Positions 46,660 to 49,993 of a DNA stretch of 49,993 nucleotides are shown one piece after another. Position numbers and translations under genes: made by a program. This DNA comes from Fonsecaea monophora (lineage: Eukaryota; Ascomycota; Eurotiomycetes; Chaetothyriales; Herpotrichiellaceae): contig NW_019174094.1 of the NCBI RefSeq assembly GCF_001642475.1, forward strand, positions 1 to 49,993, read 5' to 3'. Position 1 is the first letter of the stretch. Each line of letters opens with the position of its first letter. The notes under the pieces are model-generated. The model was not told the origin of the DNA and did no database searches. It saw only the letters and a program-made list of their open reading frames with translations.

Positions 46660-46968
46660 TCAACTTACACAAGCACACTGCGACCCATCTCCTCCCGGCT
46701 CGCAGTTCCCTCGACAATCACACAACGCAATGCCTAATCCCTCGTCGTACATACACACGTTGTTAGATCCGCAGGGGATACTGCCCGAGCAGCAGAGCAG
46801 CGAGCCGTCAGGGAGCTCGCACGCGCCGCCGCCTGCGGTGCCGCAGAAGTCGGAGGCCGGCGGGCCGACGCAGAAGTCGAACGAAACCTGGGCGGCGGCG
46901 GGGAAGGAGAGGAGTGTCGTTGTTGTGGCGAGGAACAGGATGGAGGGGAGGGGGAGGTTGAGCTTCAT
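46660..46968 (-). CDS. Small secreted cysteine-rich protein, 102 aa
   Basis: One exon as drawn. Residues 1-26 are a signal peptide (MKLNLPLPSILFLATTTTLL, cleavage after FPAAA). The mature part, about 76 residues, has 12 cysteines, among them VSFDFC, LLCCSG, GSIPCGSNNVC, LCDCRGNC and QCACVS, so up to six disulphides. The size, secretion signal and Cys content are those of fungal effector-like or antimicrobial secreted proteins; no named family is recognised. The reading frame ends GCTTGTGTAAGTTGA, where GTAAGT could be a splice donor, so the real C-terminus may be longer (see findings). The ATG at 46968 is preferred over the one at 46983 because it starts the signal peptide. TATATAA on the minus strand at 47121-47127 lies 153 bases upstream. 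Confidence 0.72.
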   Translation of the reverse strand: MKLNLPLPSILFLATTTTLLSFPAAAQVSFDFCVGPPASDFCGTAGGGACELPDGSLLCCSGSIPCGSNNVCMYDEGLGIALCDCRGNCEPGGDGSQCACVS

Positions 46969-48056
46969 GATTTTTCGAGACAACCTATGTCCCTTTGAGA
47001 TTGAGATTGAGTCGACCTAAAGAAAGAAAGAGGTAGAGAGGGTTGCAAGGAGAAATAAGGACTCGAGTGAGTGTGTGAGTGAATGAGTACGTGAGAGAGA
47101 GCATTGTTCCTCAACGGTCATTATATAGGTACCTACCTACCTACCTACCTAGGAGTTAACTAACCTAGTAAATTTCCACTCCCATGGCCAGCCATGAATG
47201 CTTGATACTCTACCTCGATTCATTCGACGACATGTTTTCCTCATCTGATCTGATGTTACCTGTCTGATATACTCTTTCCAGTTGACAGGAGTAATCGCGG
47301 TGAGATTCCTCGACCGGTAAAAACGAGGCAGTCTATGACTTCCTGATCGGTGCGGGAATCCATTCGTAGATCCATCTATCCAGGTAACATATATCCACCG
47401 AACATCCATCGACCCATCGATCGACGCTCCGCTTCATCCTACGAGTCCGAAGACGCCCAATGTCAGTGTCGGTACCGTCACTATTACCAGAACAAGTTAA
47501 ACTGGGTTAGATGTCAGATGGATGGATCAGATGGGAATGGGATTTTGTGGGGAATGGTTTGAGACCATGCATGGGTCGATGCTAGGTACCCGAGTCTTAG
47601 GGCTGTATACTCGGCATGTGACGAGTACCGAGTACCGTCTAGGAATGTGAGACGAACCAGACACGTACGTACGTACGTACTTGTGCGGAGGGAGAGGCGA
47701 GGCCGCGGCTGTGCGAGTAAAGGGGGTTTATTATTACGGCACTATTCCTCTCCTCTTATTGTGATTCACGCGACGGTCGTTTGGGGCAGGGCAGACAAGG
47801 GAGGGGATCTGGATCGTGGCAAGGCTGCCGCGGGGTTCAAGGTGTCAGGGTCAGCCAAGCATCAGGCACTCAACCCCGTCACCCTCAAAACGGTGGGACT
47901 GCGGGACCGCGGGGCCGAACCGAGTACACAACATTATCAAATATGTACGGGGTATATCACTGAAGCATACCGTGATAGACTTGACCCTCACCGTCACTCA
48001 GCCTTGATTATCCCCCGGCAATAAAAACCAGAGATACCATAATATCACCCAACATT
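46969..48056. promoter_or_regulatory. Divergent promoter region of Cys-rich protein and ZHD-type lactonase
   Basis: 1.1 kb between two divergent starts. It includes a TATATAA (minus strand) at 47121-47127 next to a (CCTA)n run at 47130-47150, a (GTAC)n palindromic run at 47664-47682 and two close copies of GAGTACCG near 47623-47637. No gene is seen. Confidence 0.5.
47664..47682. repeat. (ACGT)n self-complementary repeat
   Basis: ACGTACGTACGTACGTAC, a perfectly palindromic run in the leader or promoter of the lactonase gene. Confidence 0.75.
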
Positions 48057-48860
48057 ATGCCCGCTCAACGAACAAGATCGACCGTCCGCACCAACGACGG
48101 CATCACCTGGTACTACGAGCAGGAAGGGTCTGGACCGGACATCGTCCTGATCCCCGACGGCGTGGGCGACTGCGGCCTGTTCGACCAGCCCATGTCGACG
48201 ATCGCCAGCAGCGGGTTTAGAGTAACCACCTTCGACATGCCGGGCATGTCGCGGTCGGCAGCCACCGCGCCGCCCGAGACGTACCAGGACGTGACGGGCC
48301 AGAAGCTGGCCGGGTACATCGTCACGCTGATGGACGAGCTGGGGATCAAGTCCGCCGCGGTGTGGGGGTGCAGTTCCGGCGCGACGACCGTGCTGGCGCT
48401 GTGCTCGGGGTTTCCCGACCGGGTGCGCAACGGCATGCCGCACGAGGTCCCCACGGTCAACCCGGACAATCTCAAGAACATCCACGAGGTGACCGACACG
48501 GACGCCCTCACGGCGGAGCTGGCGGCCACGATCCGGACCATGTCCGCCAACGAAGCCGCGTGGGACGCACTCGGCGCAGAAGTCCACGAGAGGCTGCGCG
48601 GCAACTACGCCCGGTGGGCTTACGGCTATCCACGCACGATCCCCGGGTCGGCGGCCACCAAGACGGAAGACCTGCACAAGGTGCCGATCGACTGGACCGT
48701 CGGGGGCGCGGGGCCCATGCAGGCATTCTTCGAGAACGTGGTGATCGCGACGCGGGAGAAGATCCCCATCACGACACTCCCGGGCTTTCATTTCCCGTAC
48801 GTGTCCCATCCGGAGGCGTTTGCGAGGTACGTCGTCGAGACGAGCCGGAAGTACGTCTGA
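48057..48860 (+). CDS. Zearalenone-hydrolase-like alpha/beta hydrolase (ZHD101 family lactonase), 267 aa
   Basis: Intronless and visibly GC-rich. The protein aligns over its full length with ZHD101-type lactonases: TRSTVRTNDGITWYYEQEGS at the N-terminus, GFRVTTFDMPGMSRSA, APPETYQDVTGQKLAGYI, then the nucleophile elbow VWGCSSGATTV. By alignment the triad is S106 (first Ser of GCSSG), E130 in MPHEVPT and H245 in GFHFPYVSHP; W213 in PIDWTVG corresponds to the substrate-stacking Trp of ZHD101. The family opens the ester of resorcylic acid lactones such as zearalenone, leading to loss of estrogenic activity. The natural substrate here is unknown; defence against lactones of other fungi, or processing of the fungus's own lactones, is inferred. 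A convergent EthD-like gene follows. The cap region (about 130-200) differs most from ZHD101, so specificity may differ. Confidence 0.9.
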   Translation: MPAQRTRSTVRTNDGITWYYEQEGSGPDIVLIPDGVGDCGLFDQPMSTIASSGFRVTTFDMPGMSRSAATAPPETYQDVTGQKLAGYIVTLMDELGIKSAAVWGCSSGATTVLALCSGFPDRVRNGMPHEVPTVNPDNLKNIHEVTDTDALTAELAATIRTMSANEAAWDALGAEVHERLRGNYARWAYGYPRTIPGSAATKTEDLHKVPIDWTVGGAGPMQAFFENVVIATREKIPITTLPGFHFPYVSHPEAFARYVVETSRKYV

Positions 48861-49246
48861 CTCTGGCATCTATATCTGGCACAGTGACTAGCAGGAAAGG
48901 CAGGGTGGTTGGATGTAAGGTTTGACGAGGCTATGGTCGGTGATGGTGTGACAATATATACATCTAGATAGTGTAAGTAATGACGATGGCCTGATTTGCC
49001 TTGTCATCAAGACTGTGTGGAAAAACCATTTCCAAATGTCCCACCAAGGGGAAAACAGCCGATAAATACCATTACAGCGTCTCTGTGGTTGACTTTCATC
49101 TGTCCTCTAATGATCTGTGAGAATTGGACAACAGGTCTACGCCAGCCAGCCAGCCAGCCAGCCCAGGACAATTCGCACAAAATCTCCCTATCCTCAATCC
49201 TTCGTCCGTCCCTCCATTTGTTCATTCACTCCGCTCATAAGTCTAC
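48861..49246. other. Intergenic spacer between convergent lactonase and EthD-like genes
   Basis: 3' flanks of both genes. A short (CCAG)n run lies at about 49143-49162. No gene is seen. Confidence 0.5.
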
Positions 49247-49602
49247 CTAGTTAGTCCCCTGACCGCCATCCACCGCATGAACCAACTCCCACCCCCTCGC
49301 GACAAAGACGTTGCTCTCGGTGAAATGCTTCAGCGCCCACGGCGTGCTGTTCGCCGCCTCGCCCGCCGGACACTCCCACGTGCGAGGACTGTCGCACTGA
49401 TGAACGGCGAGGTACCTTGCCGGCTCTGCGCCGTTGACGGTCGAAGTCGGCGTCTTAGGCCCGAGCACGTACCGCGCACCGCGTCGGTAAAGGGGCAGTT
49501 CGCCCAGCAGGGGTAGGTGTTCTTCGCGGTACCATCGGTCGAAGTCGGCTTCGGCGTCGGCGGTGGGATCCATTTCGACGACGGCGATGAAGGGGGCGGG
49601 TT
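49247..49602 (-). CDS. EthD-like dimeric alpha/beta-barrel protein, 5' end unresolved
   Basis: The exon 49602-49247 follows a good acceptor (GTGGCAG) and encodes about 118 residues: FIAVVEMDPTADAEADFDRW then YREEHLPLLGELPLYRRGAR, with the W-Y-x-x-EH-x-P block of EthD/dimeric ferredoxin-like barrel proteins, then YVLGPKTPTSTVNG, ARYLAVHQCDSP and the C-terminal FTESNVFVARGWELVHAVDG. Proteins of this fold assist in or catalyse steps in aromatic and polyketide metabolism; no reaction can be assigned. No ATG opens this frame upstream except at the Met of VVEM, which would remove the first strand, so a small first exon probably lies between 49603 and about 49720. Its placement tail-to-tail with the lactonase suggests a possible functional pair. 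Confidence 0.65.
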
Positions 49603-49715
49603 CTGCCACGGTCAAAAGTCAAGAGGTCAGGGTCAGGTTCTCTGGTTGGCAATAATTGGGGCATGAACATGAGACATGAAACGACACGCATGGTCACACA
49701 CCGTGTATAATGAAG

Positions 49716-49807
<92 letters not shown>

Positions 49808-49993
49808 CGATCTAGTATAAAAATAAGACAGAGACGACAATCGATAGAGAAACAAGATGAGCGACAGAAGGAACAGAAAACAAAAAACAAGAAGAAAAAA
49901 ACGACAAAGCAAGACAAAGAACAAAAGAACAAAAAAAGATAATATCGAGAAGAAAGAAAGAAAAGAAGCACAGCATCAAAGAAGAAAGACGAA
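49603..49993. other. Right edge: probable promoter of EthD-like gene, purine-rich
   Basis: Contains a long (GA)n microsatellite and then a strongly purine-rich plus strand to the window end (CT-rich on the gene's strand, as in many fungal promoters). The missing first exon of the EthD-like gene probably lies in the first 120 bases. Confidence 0.5.
49721..49807. repeat. (GA)n microsatellite
   Basis: About 40 GA units with few interruptions; the longest simple repeat in the window. Confidence 0.95.

Noticed and set aside
47664..47682. The ACGT run as a specific regulator-binding operator
   Set aside because: It is a simple tandem repeat and self-complementary by nature; nothing beyond the repeat supports a binding site.
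48045..48869. 274-codon open frame on the minus strand
   Set aside because: It is the complement of the lactonase in a GC-rich gene. The plus strand matches the ZHD family from end to end; the minus-strand product is low-complexity (Arg/Gly/Val) with no domain.
1..49993. CRISPR arrays, rRNA genes, bacterial operons
   Set aside because: No direct-repeat/spacer arrays, rRNA signatures or ribosome-binding sites are seen; gene structure is eukaryotic throughout.

Overview
The window is nuclear DNA of a filamentous ascomycete (Pezizomycotina). Genes are split by short GT-AG introns and spaced by 0.3-1.7 kb. The repertoire is typical of such fungi: HET-domain proteins, a Zn2Cys6 regulator, MFS transporters, a con-10-type KGG protein and a Kre9-like wall protein. 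The intronless lactonase at 48057 closely resembles the zearalenone hydrolase (ZHD) family, described from Clonostachys and from black yeasts such as Rhinocladiella and Cladophialophora. Together with the Psf3 and ADH sequences this points to Eurotiomycetes, perhaps Chaetothyriales. The taxonomic placement is inference. Exon structures below were built by hand from splice sites and checked for phase; none was tested against transcripts.

Layout. (1) 0.3-10 kb is a recognition/incompatibility-type block: a frameshifted ankyrin-repeat gene, an 898-residue HET protein, a 360-bp inverted-repeat element, and a 1256-residue fusion of a decayed HET-like domain, one decayed AAA domain and two intact AAA domains. 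(2) 10.2-14 kb: a GNAT acetyltransferase, a HhH-GPD glycosylase-like nuclear protein and a con-10 homologue. (3) 14.6-27.5 kb looks like a small metabolic neighbourhood: DHA1 transporter, fumarylacetoacetate-hydrolase-family enzyme, Zn2Cys6 factor, zinc alcohol dehydrogenase and a second, Dal5-type transporter. (4) 27.7-37.1 kb is housekeeping: a 5'-truncated GINS subunit gene (psf3), vps60, a SIT4-associated SAPS gene and argininosuccinate lyase. (5) 37.5-43 kb: a second canonical HET gene and acetoacetyl-CoA synthetase. (6) 44.6-49.6 kb is surface and defence oriented: a Kre9-like single-pass membrane protein, a 12-cysteine secreted protein, the ZHD-type lactonase and a convergent EthD-like protein.

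Most notable: the HET-like/pseudo-AAA/AAA/AAA fusion, which may be an unusual self/non-self recognition protein; the truncated psf3 at the edge of the transporter cluster, which suggests a rearrangement or an assembly join; the lactonase beside an EthD-like gene; and the ankyrin gene whose four frameshifts each lie in a homopolymer run and are each repaired by removing one base.
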